DNA from: Hymenopus coronatus
Taxonomy: Eukaryota > Arthropoda > Insecta > Mantodea > Hymenopodidae
Assembly: GCA_030762935.1 (NCBI GenBank)
Contig: CM060900.1
Location: 394,061,632-394,125,631, forward strand
Direction of reading: 5' to 3'
DNA: 64,000 nt
Notes under the pieces: generated by a model
What the model was told of the DNA's origin: nothing
Database searches by the model: none
What the model saw: only the letters and a program-made list of their open reading frames with translations
Shown here: positions 11,216-24,250 of the stretch, one piece after another
Numbering within the stretch: the first letter of the stretch is position 1
Layout: each line of letters starts with the position of its first letter
Position numbers and translations under genes: made by a program

Positions 11216-14200
11216 GTAAAAACTCTTACTCAAACCTAATTAACAAGTATATGCACCAATTTAATGAATCCATCACTTGTCAACATTTTTGGTAATAAAG
11301 CATTATGTAACTTAATTGAAGTAGATATTAATTGATTATGTAGGATCTGGAAGAATTCTTCTCCAGTGTAATTTTTTGCAACTATGAAAATGAGTCAGTT
11401 ATGGATATGCTAATCATTACATTATTTTAAAAAACAGGATATTTTTGTAAAGCATGTTTCTTCCATCATCAAAATTTGTTCTGACTGCCTTGTAGCAAGA
11501 ATGCTACAAGGGTGGCACAGTTGTTATCTGGCAGTGGCCCGATAAAACTCTTCATCCAATTATTTCCCATCAGCGTATCAATATTTAACACATGACGTTT
11601 GTACTTAACAATGAATATATTTTTTTATTCTGTCAGTCTCTAACTTTCATTGAATATAATTAAAAATAAAGGATAACATAAGTATAAAGAATACATCAGG
11701 CACCTAAAAGATTAACTTCAAGCAGTCCAATAAGTTTTATATTTGAAAACCAAGTGTATCTGAAAGTGACTAAAGAATATTTCAAATGCACCGAATAACA
11801 ACAGAAGGAAAAAAACAGCAATTGCACCATATTTCTGAAAGAAGTATCAAGACATTCACAGAGTCTATATTGAAACTAGTAACTAGCAGTATGAGAAAAT
11901 AAATGCATGCTCAAGTACCAACACTATGTGTTTAACTTTGTTATACCAACAGCAGGTAATTTGACAATAAAGTTCATTGAGGTACTACCAGTAAACATGA
12001 GTGCCACCATCATAGCATCCACTCTACAAGACGTTCAGAGCTCAGTTTAATGATGGAAGCAACATGTTTATGAAACATATCGCTTATTTTTGAAGCTAAG
12101 ACATGTGTAGAGTTTATCAAAGTGAAAACATTTTCATTCTTTTACATATTGATTATCAATCCATGTATCTATTAGAAACAATAGGTCCTCTTGAAAATAT
12201 ATTTTATGAGAGGAGACAGTAAAGTTAGTTCAGCTGGAATTGTATTAAATATTCCAATAACAATGAATTCTTCTTTCTTTCTTTCTTTCTTTCTTTTTTT
12301 TTTCTCTTTATTACCACCTAAGTTAGGACTATGTTTTTGAAAATTCGCTATTTTTATAGCATAAAATTTTTGAAAATGTACATAACAATCAAAGGGATAT
12401 TGTATTTTTAACAGGTGTAGCATAAGCAAAAGTAGAGGTTTGTTAGTGAATATGAAGGTGTTCAGTTTTAAATGGGCAGAACTCTATTGCTGTTGTTGGT
12501 ACCACTCATTATTCAGATTGCTTATTTAAGCTGAATAACCACTAATTTTGTCTAACACTATATTTTCGTACAATGATTAATTAAACACAGTAATGTGTCT
12601 TTAATGTAGAGATTCAGTAAACTAGATTAACCAATCTAAGGGAAAATATTTGACATCCTAATTGTATAGTGATTTAGGTACTCCACAACAGCTCTTCAAA
12701 TGATACCTAATTTCACTGCCGCCACAGTCATGTAAACTTTAATTCAGGCTTTCCTGATTCACAGATGTGTAAATTCAGCTTTAGCTATAGATCTACCAAG
12801 TAGCTATCAAGGTTGATAGAAGTCCTATTCTCATGCTGAAACAGTTTCAGGTAAATATATACCAGAGCCATATTGGTGACTCTCTTGCATTCTGTATGGA
12901 TCATTCATTTCTTGTTACCAGTGGTTAGGTACTAGCCAGCTTGGTACATATCCCAAATGTTTACCTTCATTAGAATCATTTTTATACATTTTGCACTGTG
13001 AGGAACCTAAGGATGTAGTTGTGGTTGGGTATTCAGTATATTTTGAATATTGGTAGGTATATAGAAATTAAGCACATTAGACTCATGATGCCGGTGAATA
13101 AGGTGATGATGTGAATGTGAAAATGATTCCTCAAATGATCCTCAATTCCCATGAGCTGAGAGTCTGAGAATAAGTGTTTCAATAAGGTACTGGCCATCCA
13201 ACACAAGAAAGCAAGCGGAGCCTGAGGGGTGAGCGAGCGAGGGGGGGGTCTTGAGCTGTTATCTGATCATGTACTAGTGAATCTGTTTATGTTTACTACA
13301 TGTGTGTATGAACCAACCTATTGCTGCCAGATCTAATGCTCGTTTCAGTAACTGCAGTGATGTATTCTGCATCATTTGGCTCTTGCTGCTAACATGCGCT
13401 ATCACATATACTACTACAGTTATTTAATATTTTGTTACTTTTATTCTTGGTTTAATATTCAAATATTTAAATGCAGAGATTAGCAGCTACTGCAGCGAAG
13501 ATCAGGACTTCTCTGACTCGGATCTTGCACGACAAATAAAGTTCTAGCTAAGTGTGAGTTATGTGACAACACTGTGTATTTTAGATGAACCTAACGTCCT
13601 CGTGTCATATCAAGAATGTCGAGCATAAACATCATGCGAACAGCAAAAGTGTTTACATAAGTGCTTACGTTATGCATTCCTCTACCTTGCCTTCTTGTGC
13701 TGGGTCATCAATACTATATGAACTTTGGAATGGAGTAACTACAAAAAGGAGTTATGATGCAAGTAATATGTCACTACTTAATTCTGTGCCACTGCTAAGA
13801 AATACAGAGTACAATGTTGTAAAACAAATAAATATTTTAAAATGTAATCAACCAGCTTAAATTAACATATTAATGAAATGGTAAGGTGCTGTAAAACTTC
13901 AAAAAAATCCTCTAACATTTATTGTCAAACAATCCTTTAGTTAGGAATGTTTATTGGAATTCTGAAATAAGTACCATTTATAAACAAGGGATTAAGCAGA
14001 CATAATGGAAAACTACAGCCCAATTTCTTTTTGTTCAATATTTCCAAACAGTTTTGTACAGTTGTTTTTGGATATAGAGCACAAATACATTTCAAAACTA
14101 TTATGTTATCTCATATCATTTGGACTTTCAAATAGAAAAATCAACTTTAGATGCAATTACTCAGGAAAAAAATAATAGCCAGTATTAACAATAAATTTGA

Positions 14201-14714
14201 TTGATTTATCAATCATCTTTGACTACATGAAAATGCACAAATGATTTGAAATTGTAGAAGATACAGAGACTCAATTTTTGGGAGTCCACTATCCTGACTA
14301 GAAAGTTACATAAAAGCAGAAAACAGCACACTGGAATAGAAAGTATTGTTCTTGCAAGTAGACGTGAACACTGTCAACATGATGTGCAGTGGCATGAACT
14401 GATACTGGAGTTGGCCAATGATTTACAAGCACATAGCGAGCATCAGTCTGTCTAGCACCATGATAATGTGAGCATTGCACCTTGTGGCACTTAGTGGAGA
14501 TAAAAATAGACTAAATAATGCCACCAATAAATTATAGGGAAAAGAAACACGAGAATTGATTGCTAATGTGCATCAGTTTATGATGAGAGAGGCTACAGAG
14601 GGGACTCCTATTAAATTCAAATCTGCACAGAAATACAGTGGTAGCTACCATTGTGTCATAAATATCATTGTGTCATTTAGTTTGGTACATAGAATTAGAA
14701 TGTATTCAGTTAGA
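11216..14714. other. AT-rich DNA, no gene recognised
   Basis: Holds a TTCT-type simple repeat at 12,270-12,303 and an oligo-G tract near 13,240. The 91-codon open frame at 13,585-13,860 has no recognisable motif or splice context. Confidence 0.5.
12270..12303. repeat. (TTCT)n/poly-T simple repeat
   Basis: Seven or so TTCT units passing into a T-run. Confidence 0.9.
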
Positions 14715-15410
14715 TGAATGCGGGTCTTTCTCAACACTTTGTAAAGAAAACATCTCTTACAAAAGATTTTTTATTTGTCTACACTATGCTAATCAAGATA
14801 AATAATAACAGAAATTTTCTTATTACATGCTTCCTTATAAGTAGAAGGAAAATAAGGGAGTGCACCAGGCTAAAATTATAGTTAAATCTTTTAAAAATTA
14901 TTGCTATGTCAAACAATTAAAATTTGGTAATCTTAGCACAGCTAGGAGTTAAACAAAATATGTATGCAACAAATAATGACTTCCTAATTGAGAAAAGTTT
15001 AAGCAGTTTAAAACAGGAAACAATAACAAAGAAAAACGTGAAACCAATTAACTCTATCAAAAAAAAAAAAAAAAAAAAAAGGGATATGACATAAACTGTG
15101 CTGTAACAAAATCTGTATCTTTGTGTAGTAAGTTTTTTGTCGATCTCTTAAGGTTTACCAGTTTTAAAAAAGTCATTGAGAATGATGAGGTCATCAGGGG
15201 CTATAGCAAGAAAATTCAGCATCTACATATTGTTTGTTATGAAAATATCTTAAGCATGTGGTATTTTAATAAAATTCATTAGATCCATGTTTTGAGAAAA
15301 GTCAAAATTTTGATAAAATGTTATTTAAGGGGTAGGTATTTACTTTAAAATTTTCATGCTGTATCCTTAGAAGATGCTAAACTTGATAATCAACTTTACT
15401 ATTTAACAGA
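14715..15410 (+). repeat. Unclassified interspersed repeat, copy 1
   Basis: Colinear with 54,440-55,310. Shared blocks include the ACAAAAGA start, AGTAGAAGGAAAATAAGGGA, AGCTAGGAGTTAAACAAAA, AGTAAGTTTT, GGGCTAT-CAAGA-ATTCAGCAT and GGGGTAGG. Heavily diverged, with an A-run at about 15,060-15,080. No open frame is conserved among the copies by eye. Confidence 0.6.
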
Positions 15411-16439
15411 CTCTCCATTTTTGAGCTGTTTTGCCCCTCCCTCACACACACCACACATAAGGAGAGTTTTCCAAAAATTCTGTTTTCTTAGATTGTTGGG
15501 TTCAGAGAGTCTCAAAACCTGTATTTCCAGTGAAATCTTGGTATCAAATTTTTGGTTGGAATACAATCTTGTCTATCTGCATATGTAATAGAGAAAATCA
15601 TTATAGAGTATATTATAAAGATTTTTAAACTATAAATGAACAAATGAGTTGGACATTTTATGCACACAAAACGATGCCTATTAATAAATAATATGGATGT
15701 GTTGGTTGTGTCACCCCAGTTCTCCTGTGGATACTGCACGGCTATCGCTTCAAGTTTCTGCCTCTTTCCCCCACCCCTTTTACCTTGCAACTTGAGTGCT
15801 CTCATCTATTTGCAAGGATAATACAAAGTATTTAAATAATCTTATAATAAGGCCAAACATGGCATATTGCAAGATTCTTATCTATTCCTGTTATGTGCAA
15901 ATTAAATATTAGAAAAATAAAGAATGACAGAGTATTACAATAGGATGTGCAAATGACATTATAGTATTAGGAAAGAGAGTACTGAGGAAAAGGTAGAATA
16001 AAACACATATGCATTATTGGCAATGGTAAATAGTAAATGTACAGAATTTGCCAGTAAATATAGATAAAGTGAGATTGATGCAAACTAAATTAGGGAACAA
16101 AGAAATTGAAATATAAGTTTAGAAGTTCAGAACAAAGCATCAGCCAGCTAACTCATATATATTACTTGGGTTTAGTTAATGATGAAACTTTGAATTGTTA
16201 AATGCATGTAGAAAGGACATAGAATAAAACTAAGCTATGCAGTTTATGTTATTAAACAAGATAGCAGGTGTTGACAGCATAGCATAGGTATATTTTCATC
16301 TCCTTCAATTACAACTAATATAAAGAAAGTATGTATCAAAAATAGAGGGCATAAATTCAGGAATGCATTCCCCATATGTAAACAATAAGAACAGTGCATT
16401 ACAACATATGTATGCTAATGTTTGGTCTCTGTGATACGA
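15411..16439. other. AT-rich DNA, no gene recognised
   Basis: No motif, repeat or RNA gene could be supported here. A 97-codon minus-strand open frame at 15,512-15,805 has no recognisable features. Confidence 0.45.
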
Positions 16440-17338
16440 CTTTCAAAACAGCGATATTCACTGGAACGTTGTTGTTTCCACAGGTAGTTTCCTTTACAGA
16501 AGATATTCAAATTGTCCATCTGCTTTAATACAGGCCTCAAATTGCCTCACATTATGTCCATCAGAATGCAACCTCAAAGTTTCGGAATATTGTAAATTTC
16601 CTCAAAAACTGCCACACATTGATTCTGAGGGATTTCACATCATGCACTGGAAATGAATATATCAACCCTTTTAAATGGCTCCACATGTATAGAAATTAAC
16701 ATGCGTCAAATAGGTGAGTATGGTGTGCAAGCAATTGGGCCCTGTCTACCTATGCATCAATCAGAAAATGTTCAATCCAAGCACCACCAATCGGTCTGAC
16801 TGAAGCGTACAGGAACAACCTCATGGAAGAAGTCAGCTTGCTGATGAATGCTCAGTGGATTGTCTACATACATATGACATACCAATGGTGCTTTCTAGCA
16901 AGTGCCCAATAAGTGTGTTTACAAGAACATGGGGTCCAAGAAATTGATACTGGCCCACATGTTCATAATAAATTATACTTTTTGATGAGGCAGAACAGTT
17001 GCATATGGGTTTTCATATGCCCATACCTTTTCTGATTGTGGAAATTTGTAAAGCCACCTTGTGAGAACTGTGCTTAATCTGTAAATGATACTAAGGCTGG
17101 AAAGTTCAGATTTGCAGTACACTGTTGCACGAACCACAGGCAGAACATCAATTGAGCAGGATAATCTGGTGATGGAAGGGCCTGTACACATTGCAAACGA
17201 TAAGGATATAACTGGTGTTCTGGAAACAATCTTGAAACGTTCTATGGCAATCCTAACCATTATGCACTGATAGAAGGAGTAGTGTACACAGAATCCAGAA
17301 TCTCCCCCTTTACATCTGAATTTGTAGATCTTAGTCAT
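16440..17338 (-). pseudogene. DDE transposase fossil, IS630/Tc1-like
   Basis: Read on the minus strand, a 121-codon frame ends in VWAYENPYATVLPHQKVQF; the pattern of Trp, ENP-A and a following MWA resembles the segment around the second catalytic region of insect IS630/Tc1-like transposases. Further on, in other frames, come FHEVVPVRF and GPIACTPYSPI, the latter matching the Gly-Pro-Ile-Ala...SPDL block that precedes the last catalytic acid in these proteins. Many stops and frameshifts show it is dead. No terminal inverted repeats were identified, so the element boundaries are unknown and the exact family is uncertain. Confidence 0.55.
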
Positions 17339-17833
17339 CCCCTCTCAAAACCAGGGGATGCAAACTTCCCATGAGCACACAGATGACAATGGAGACTTTC
17401 AAGTTTCTTCAGATCTGGACATCTTTGCATTGGTACCTTTCTGGTACAAACAATGTGGCACTTCAGCATTGCCATTCGCCTTACCATCTGCATTAACATA
17501 CATGAAGTGTATTTCAGCCAGGTTCCTATTTGAGTACACATTGCTCAGTTGAACGCCAAACACAACACTCAGGATATTTTTCCACAGAATTAACTGTCAG
17601 AGTCTCCTGTTAATATCCTATGTCATAACAACAAGAATAAAGTTCCAGTGAATATCACCATAACTCAGAAACCAAGCATTTCCAGACACTTGTTTTAATG
17701 GACTAAAGTAGTCCATTAATTTTACACTGCTTATCTGAATTTATGCTCTTTATCTTTGAAACACTCCATATATGCTGCTATTAAAGAATATGATGACTTA
17801 AGCATTTAAGCTCAGAAAAAATTATTAGGATAA

Positions 17834-18060
17834 TTGAAATGGTTAGACCGCTCGTATCTTGCTAAGGAATTTGACTCTAGGCGACACCATGTGGGATTTG
17901 TGGTGGACAAAGCAGTGCAGGGGTGGGTTTTCACTGGGTTCTCTGGTTTTTCCTACCATCGCATACCACTGGTATTCCATCTTCATTCCATGTATCACCA
18001 CTCATTGTTTGTGGTGCCATATTAGTAAAAATGGGCATTAAATACTATCACAAACATCAC
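17834..18060 (+). mobile_element. tRNA-headed SINE, GGCATTAAACA family
   Basis: Starts GGTTAGACCGCTCG (tRNA-like), with a degraded B-box, then GGTGGACAAAGCAGTGCAG, a TTTTCACTGGGTTC segment and TTCCATCTTCATTCCATGTA. It ends TGGTGCCATATTAGTAAAAA then GGCATTAAATA. Same family as 10,938-11,215 and 62,482-62,715. Confidence 0.75.
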
Positions 18061-18369
18061 AACAATAAGCAAGTACCTATATGAATAAAACAGTTCAACT
18101 CTAATTACACACATTAAGCTTATAAACAATTAATAAAAACTATAAGAAGTAACAGTTTCAAAACAGATTATTATAGCTACCACTTTATGGAATTGTCAAA
18201 CTAGATATAATGGTTAATTACAGACACTAATGAAGTTATAATTATTTCACTATTTCCTTCATTAACTATCTAATCAGTATCATCATTAAGTTTACCAGTA
18301 TTATATATAACAATATGAAATCGCAAACACTTAAGTATCGTTTATAATACATTATCCAGCATTTATTAA

Positions 18370-19590
18370 ATTGAGATTTTTCCTAAATTTCTTCAAGGAC
18401 AGAGGACCGGCCTAAAAGGCTGGTATAGGCAGTTCATTCCATTCTTTACTGACAAAAGAAGATTTTTTATATGTCAGTTCAGTAGCTTCTACTCTTAATT
18501 TTGAACAAATGATTGCTTAGTGCTTAATATGTAGGGTTCTCTAATCTGAGAGTAAATTCTACCCATGGATTTAACCGGCATAAGCTCTGAGTATTGTGCA
18601 TAACCTGTGTTTCTTAAACCTAACGTTCAACAGCTACCATTTAACCTTCTTACCTATCATAAGCCCAAATATTTACCCCTTTTTGTGAAGTTTATAGCCA
18701 TTCTCTGAATCTTTTCTAACAAGCCAATTTGATTAACTCTATATGGTCATAAAATGCTCTCTCTACTCTATAACCGGCTGCACTACGACTTGAATGCAAT
18801 TTCCCTGGATTTTGGTCTCCCCATTTTGTGAGTCCTCATTAAGAAATGCAATGTTTTTCACATTTTCCTAGAAGCAGAATTCCGTTGGCTGTCCCTTCCA
18901 GTACTGCTCACCAAATAAACTCCCAAATATTTGCAGCTATTTAGCTGCAGAATATCCATCCCCCCCCCCTTGTGATGGTTATGCAGTATTTTCCCTTAAA
19001 TCTACTAAATTGACTTACTTTTGCTAGTATTAATTTTCATTTTATTTGCAGCAGCCCAATTACTTATTACTTTTAAACCCACCTAAAGGGTGGTTTCATT
19101 TATAATATTCCAAATTTTACTGTAAAAAATGCAATCATTTGCAAACATTCTTATCTGACATTTGCTGTTTACAGTTATGCTATTAACAAAAATAACAAAA
19201 TGTACCAGACCCAATTCTGAGCCTTGGGGTTCTCTGGAACTTGTGGTCCCACTCTAGGATTACCCTTTGCGTAATTTTACCCTTTGTGCTCTCCAATTTC
19301 AAATCACTTTTAATCCTAAAACTGAATGTTTGTCAACTCCTGACGTAGCTAGCTTCTGGATAAGTAAATTATGTGGCACCACATCAAAAGTTTTGAAAAA
19401 GTCTATCACTACTGCATCAGTTCTCCCTCCTAAATGGACATGAAAATTGTAATTAATTTCAGAGTAAGAGAGGACCTCAAACTTTCTTATGGTGATTAAG
19501 ATCCTAAACCATACCCTCTAATCTCTTATATTTGCTCTTTTCAAGAAGGTCTCCAGCAAGACCAAAGGGCTTGTGAGTTATATTTACATG
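18370..19590 (-). pseudogene. LINE reverse transcriptase remnant
   Basis: On the minus strand the coding potential of a non-LTR reverse transcriptase can be followed in order. VVIDFFKTFDVVPHNLL is RT motif A with the catalytic Asp. A PQGSELG-like segment and FVIFVNSI are motif B and its downstream strand. RMFANDCIFY is motif C with the first Asp of the FADD pair changed to Asn. CKYLGVYL follows, and finally KEWNELPIPAF, a typical C-terminal tryptophan motif. Frameshifts and stops are numerous. The order and motif style suggest a CR1/L2- or Jockey-group element. The 5' part lies near the microsatellite at 19.66 kb; endonuclease and gag are absent. Confidence 0.75.
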
Positions 19591-19662
19591 CTTGTTCTGA
19601 TTCATTGATTTATCTATGTCAATGTAAATATTTTCAATAAACTTTAAAAGGTTCAGATACAA

Positions 19663-19966
<304 letters not shown>

Positions 19967-22399
19967 TATAATTACTCATGCACCATAATCTTTTAATTAA
20001 GAAACCATTTATTTTTGAAGTGGTAACTTTGAATTTTTGACCACAAAGTGAATTAAAAGATCTTCAGTAATAAAAATCACTAGGCACTAAGATCAATGGG
20101 AGCTGCTTCAGCTGTCCTCAAGACCCATCAGCTATATTTTACAAGGCCAGGGAGAAGACCTGAGGTGTCTCTTATAGTGACTTCCTCCTTCATGTTTTGC
20201 CCCACAAATATGCCCATTATACTATATCAGTCAGCCTTGTTACTCCTGCCTGAGAAGACAGCCTAAACTATATTGTGAACAGAATCAAGTTTTATTGCAA
20301 GAAACTAATTTTATGCAACAATAGACTATGACGCAAACAGTCAACAGATTCAGAATAAATTATTTGTTATTTATGCATTTACTACAACATGTGTGTTCAA
20401 AAATTTACTGGGCTTTGCAGCTAGCCTGGCTGGGCCTCAAAATTATTCCCTGTCCACAGTCATTATGAAAATACTGATTGTGGCTTCTTTATATTTTGAA
20501 TAACCTTAAAAATCACTATGTACTACACATAATTAATGTCACAGAAAAAAGTTCTCAGGATAAAAGTTTAACAAATGAAGCATATATTTGTTTAGCTCAA
20601 ACTAACACTAATATTCTAGTTTTCAGACTTTATAATGGCAAAATTGAAATGGAATGCTTATCTTTTAGTATACAAGTAGTAAAGCTGTTCTGTTTTGGAC
20701 AGGGGTTGGAGCTATGAAAAATCATATGTAGATTTCTGTCATGTTCATTTCACTGTTGTTAGACATAAACATTTATCAGACCAGAACTATAGTAGTAAGA
20801 ATTAAATTGCAGATTTGTCAGACTAAGGTTTTAATTTTCTGTCACAGTTCACTCAGTATTGATGCTATATTTATCACATGAGTAAGTAGCTTGTTACTAA
20901 CAGCGAGTTGAGACCTCTTAATTCCTTCTTCATAAACACTGAGAAGAGAAAGCAGATGGGCTTTAATGATGACATTAGTACTTGTTTATTATGATAATAT
21001 TTATGTTGTCTTACTTACATATCTTCTGTTTTAGACCTGAGATATTAGGCAAGCTACTACATACAAAAAAAGAATAATAAAAAAAAAACAGTATCTCTTT
21101 ATCCTGGATCCTACTTCTTACTTAATGATGCTTATTAAGTTTATTATAATGCTTATAATGCTTGATGCTTATTAGGGTTAAACATTCAGTAATCAGTCAG
21201 TGTATACTGTTTATATCAGACATTAATTTCTTCAAAGAAATATCAGACATCAGCAAGCACATAACACTCATGTTATTTATTTTCCAACCTTTAAATTCTG
21301 GAAGAGTTATGCCACTAATTTGGATTGTCTGTAAATGTTACTTTGATTCTCATTCTTCACAAACATCAATAATGTATGTGTTTAGTATAAACTAGCCATA
21401 AATGCCATTTATAATACAATTAGATAGTCATATCTTAAGGGTAGATCGTTGGCTGTACCCGGTTTTGGTTGCCATAGATTTCTGTAAGAAAATGTTTTAT
21501 AGCATACGCTACTAACACTGTAAAATTTCAATCAAAGGCTTTAACCACTCCAAATCATTTGAAATTAAAGTAGTGATAAAGATTAACCTAATTGATGAGT
21601 TGAGTTATGGGATTACAAATGATTACTCTTAAATGTCATGGTTTCTACTGAACTAAATAGGTTTTATGTTCACCCTTTTCATTTTATCTGCAAGAATCAC
21701 ATGTTAATATGTTTTAGGAAATAAATATCCTGTCATTTTCCTATCACTGCAAAATGTTCAACATCTCTATTGATATACAAACTCAGTAATCAAACACAAA
21801 AAAATATATTCACTCCTATAAAATGAGACCAACTAATCACATCACCATAGAATCAGTTAACTACTGAACATAGAATAAAAGGTATGTCATATAGTACACC
21901 AAAACATAGGACAGTGTCCTACATGACTCAAAAAATTGCTTAACTTATCTCAGTTAAAGAACAAACTACAAATACCCACCTTCCTGAGCAATTATATAAT
22001 TCTTAGCAAATTATAGCAGAAAATTCTTAACGCCCTTGCTGAAATATTGTATAAATATCTCTATCTCTCTATCACACACAAAATAACATTTAAAATATAT
22101 TTTCTATATGTATGTACTTCTTTTATAAGTGTTTATTTTATTCTTTGTATTTTCTTACTGCCTTGCTAAAGGGCAGTCTCTGCTTAGAACAATGTTCATT
22201 GTGCTCTTCAAAGTAAATAAGTAAATATGTCATACAGATGTTTATAAAAGTAGATGAGCAAATTAAAGGCTAAGAACCTTTGAATTTTGCTATACTTTTT
22301 ATGTAATTAATACTTTCCCATTTTTTTTTATATATTTTAGAAAGAAACTTAACCTATTTTCAGAATTATTTTTCAATAACTAAATAGATACATGGGTCA
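19967..22399. other. AT-rich DNA, no gene recognised
   Basis: Nothing beyond short A-runs (near 21,065-21,090) and open frames of 60-80 codons without motifs. Confidence 0.45.
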
Positions 22400-22409
22400 T
22401 CAATAATTA

Positions 22410-23000
22410 GTGGCAACATTTGAATTAACAGTAAAACATTTTTGGAGCAGCCAGATTATTGCCGCGCTTAAGAGTAATTTCCTCCAACATTACACTCACC
22501 TACACATATCAGGGAAACAATGGATGCCATCCACAGTGTCTTGTTGTCCTAACATTCCAACTGACTGCTCTACTGCTGCTATAATTTGCCTGCCTGGTTC
22601 TAAAGCAAATTCTTCTAAGTGGTAATTTCATTTTCTTAAAAAGATTAAAATCACATGGGTTCATATCTGGGGAGTGAGGAGGATACTCCAGAACTTTCCA
22701 GTTCCATCTGCGAAGTATTTAACAATAGGTGCAGCCATGTGAGAGACCGCACCATTATGTAACACAATAGGATGAGAATTCAGGAGATTGTGATGTTCAC
22801 GATGCACATCTGGTTGTAAATGGTGTTCCAGAAATTAACTGTAATATGCACCATTCACACAATTTCCTTGAGGAGCTGAATGAGTGATAAGAACACTGAC
22901 AAAGTCATAAGCAACAGTGAGAATGACTTTAAATGATTGCATATTTTTGATGAACATCTTCCCTTCGCCTACGAAATGCATTCGCCTACGTAGTCACGGT
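22410..23000 (-). pseudogene. mariner-like transposase fossil (C-terminal part)
   Basis: On the minus strand the sequence reads KMFIKNMQSFKVILTVAYDF, then APQGNCVNGAYYS, then IVLHNGAVSHMA (the LHDN-x-H block with the second catalytic Asp lost), a Trp-x-ILLTPQI segment (degraded HPPYSPDL) and an LFKKMKLPL block. It ends in a glycine-rich helix leading to VDGIHCFPDM. This is the order of the C-terminal two-thirds of mariner transposases. Several frameshifts and the missing acidic residues make it inactive. It belongs to a different lineage from the mariner split by the Polinton-like element. Confidence 0.7.
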
Positions 23001-23198
23001 ACGATATGGTAAAGTCTCTGTGTCACAAGCTTCTAATAATTCTGTATGGCATTGTTGAGCATTGATATCTCTTGCAACCTGAATTTTAATGCATCATCTT
23101 AATTTGTATGTAATAAACATATTTAAAGCACTAAAGTTAATACTCTACAATAATATAATTTTGAATACTGGAAGTGGTACACTGTGAAGCTAGCAATT

Positions 23199-23420
23199 AG
23201 TTTTTAATTGGTAGTCGAATATACACACATGTGCTTCACAAAAACTTACTTTTAAGCAGAACTAGTTTCACATGCGTGTTACATGCATTGTCTACTGCTT
23301 TCGACTTCCGATAGTCGAAAGCAGTAGACAATGCATGTAACACGCATGCGAAACTAGTTCTGCGTAAAAGTAAATTTTTGTGAAGCACATGTGTGTATAT
23401 TCGACTACCAATTAAAAACT
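23199..23420. repeat. 222-bp near-perfect hairpin (foldback/MITE-like)
   Basis: Two arms of about 107 bases, from AGTTTTTAATTGG to GCTTTCGAC and its reverse complement, separated by an 8-base spacer (TTCCGATA). Only a handful of mismatches are visible. Single-stranded copies or transcripts would form a long hairpin. A 12-base direct repeat, ACTCTACAATAA, occurs at 23,142-23,153 and 23,418-23,429. Confidence 0.9.
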
Positions 23421-24044
23421 CTACAATAAACTTACTAACACAGTCTTATAATTAAAATAATTATCTTCAAACACAGTTAACAAACATTAGATGCTCTTCT
23501 GTTTCATTGTTATAGCTTACATCATTTACCACTGTTGACACTAAATGTCGGCAGTGTTGCCACTAATTATTATTGAATTCCTCATTTATAAAGAAAAGAT
23601 TAATGGGACATATTACCATGAAGTGAATAACACAGCTTTTCACTACTTAGAGTGATTGCATGCATCAACATGAATGTAGGCATGCACAGGCTCGCAGGCA
23701 CATGAATGCATGCATGTGCACACACACACACATGCACACACACACACACATTCATTCTACAGATTTATTTGTTGGATTAAATCCTTATATTTTTATTTAA
23801 AGAGGAATTTTATAGAGTTTGTACGCAAGAACAGTAAAACATAGAGATTAATTTTTGATCACAATGTCATTGCAATATTTTTGCATTCCTGATAACCAGC
23901 AATGACAGTGAGAAATAGAACATTTTGAAATGCTCTAATGCAACTTTTATGATTAATTTCCACACATAATTTCTTGTTGTTATAAAGCAACAGAACAAAA
24001 GTATGGATATGAAGGGAATTTACCAACAATTTTCTCTTTTTCAG
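23421..24044. other. AT-rich DNA with a CA repeat
   Basis: A CA/CATG-rich repeat lies at about 23,715-23,750. The last 20 bases (TACCAACAATTTTCTCTTTTTCAG region) look like a branch/pyrimidine tract and 3' splice acceptor for the exon at 24,045. Confidence 0.5.
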
Positions 24045-24214
24045 AACTCATGGACAAGAAAGAGGAGAACAAAGACATTGATGGGAATGTTGCTGCTGCA
24101 TTCTTGTTAACATTACAAAGAATGAACGAGTATTTACAGAAATTAAATGAATTAATGGACATCATAAGAGAAATAATGGAGGACATCAAGAAAGAAATGT
24201 TGGAAAAGAAGTGA
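24045..24214 (+). CDS. Possible host-gene terminal coding exon
   Basis: A pyrimidine-rich acceptor (TTTTCTCTTTTTCAG, AG at 24,043-24,044) is followed directly by an open frame of 55 codons entered after two bases. It reads LMDKKEENKDIDGNVAAAFL, then a segment with strong heptad-like spacing of Leu/Ile/Met among Glu/Lys, ends EMLEKK and stops at TGA 24,212-24,214. The helix looks amphipathic or coiled-coil. A canonical AATAAA lies 30 bases after the stop (24,245-24,250). Codon composition is richer in G than the surrounding DNA. I do not recognise the protein. Upstream exons were not found in this window with confidence, so the gene may begin outside it or behind long introns. Confidence 0.5.
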
Positions 24215-24244
24215 TTATGTGTATTTCTCCCATGAGTTGAGGCA

Positions 24245-24250
24245 AATAAA
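24245..24250 (+). terminator. Candidate poly(A) signal AATAAA
   Basis: Thirty bases after the stop codon of the exon ending at 24,214. A second weaker ATTAAA is near 24,280. Support depends on the exon being real. Confidence 0.4.
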
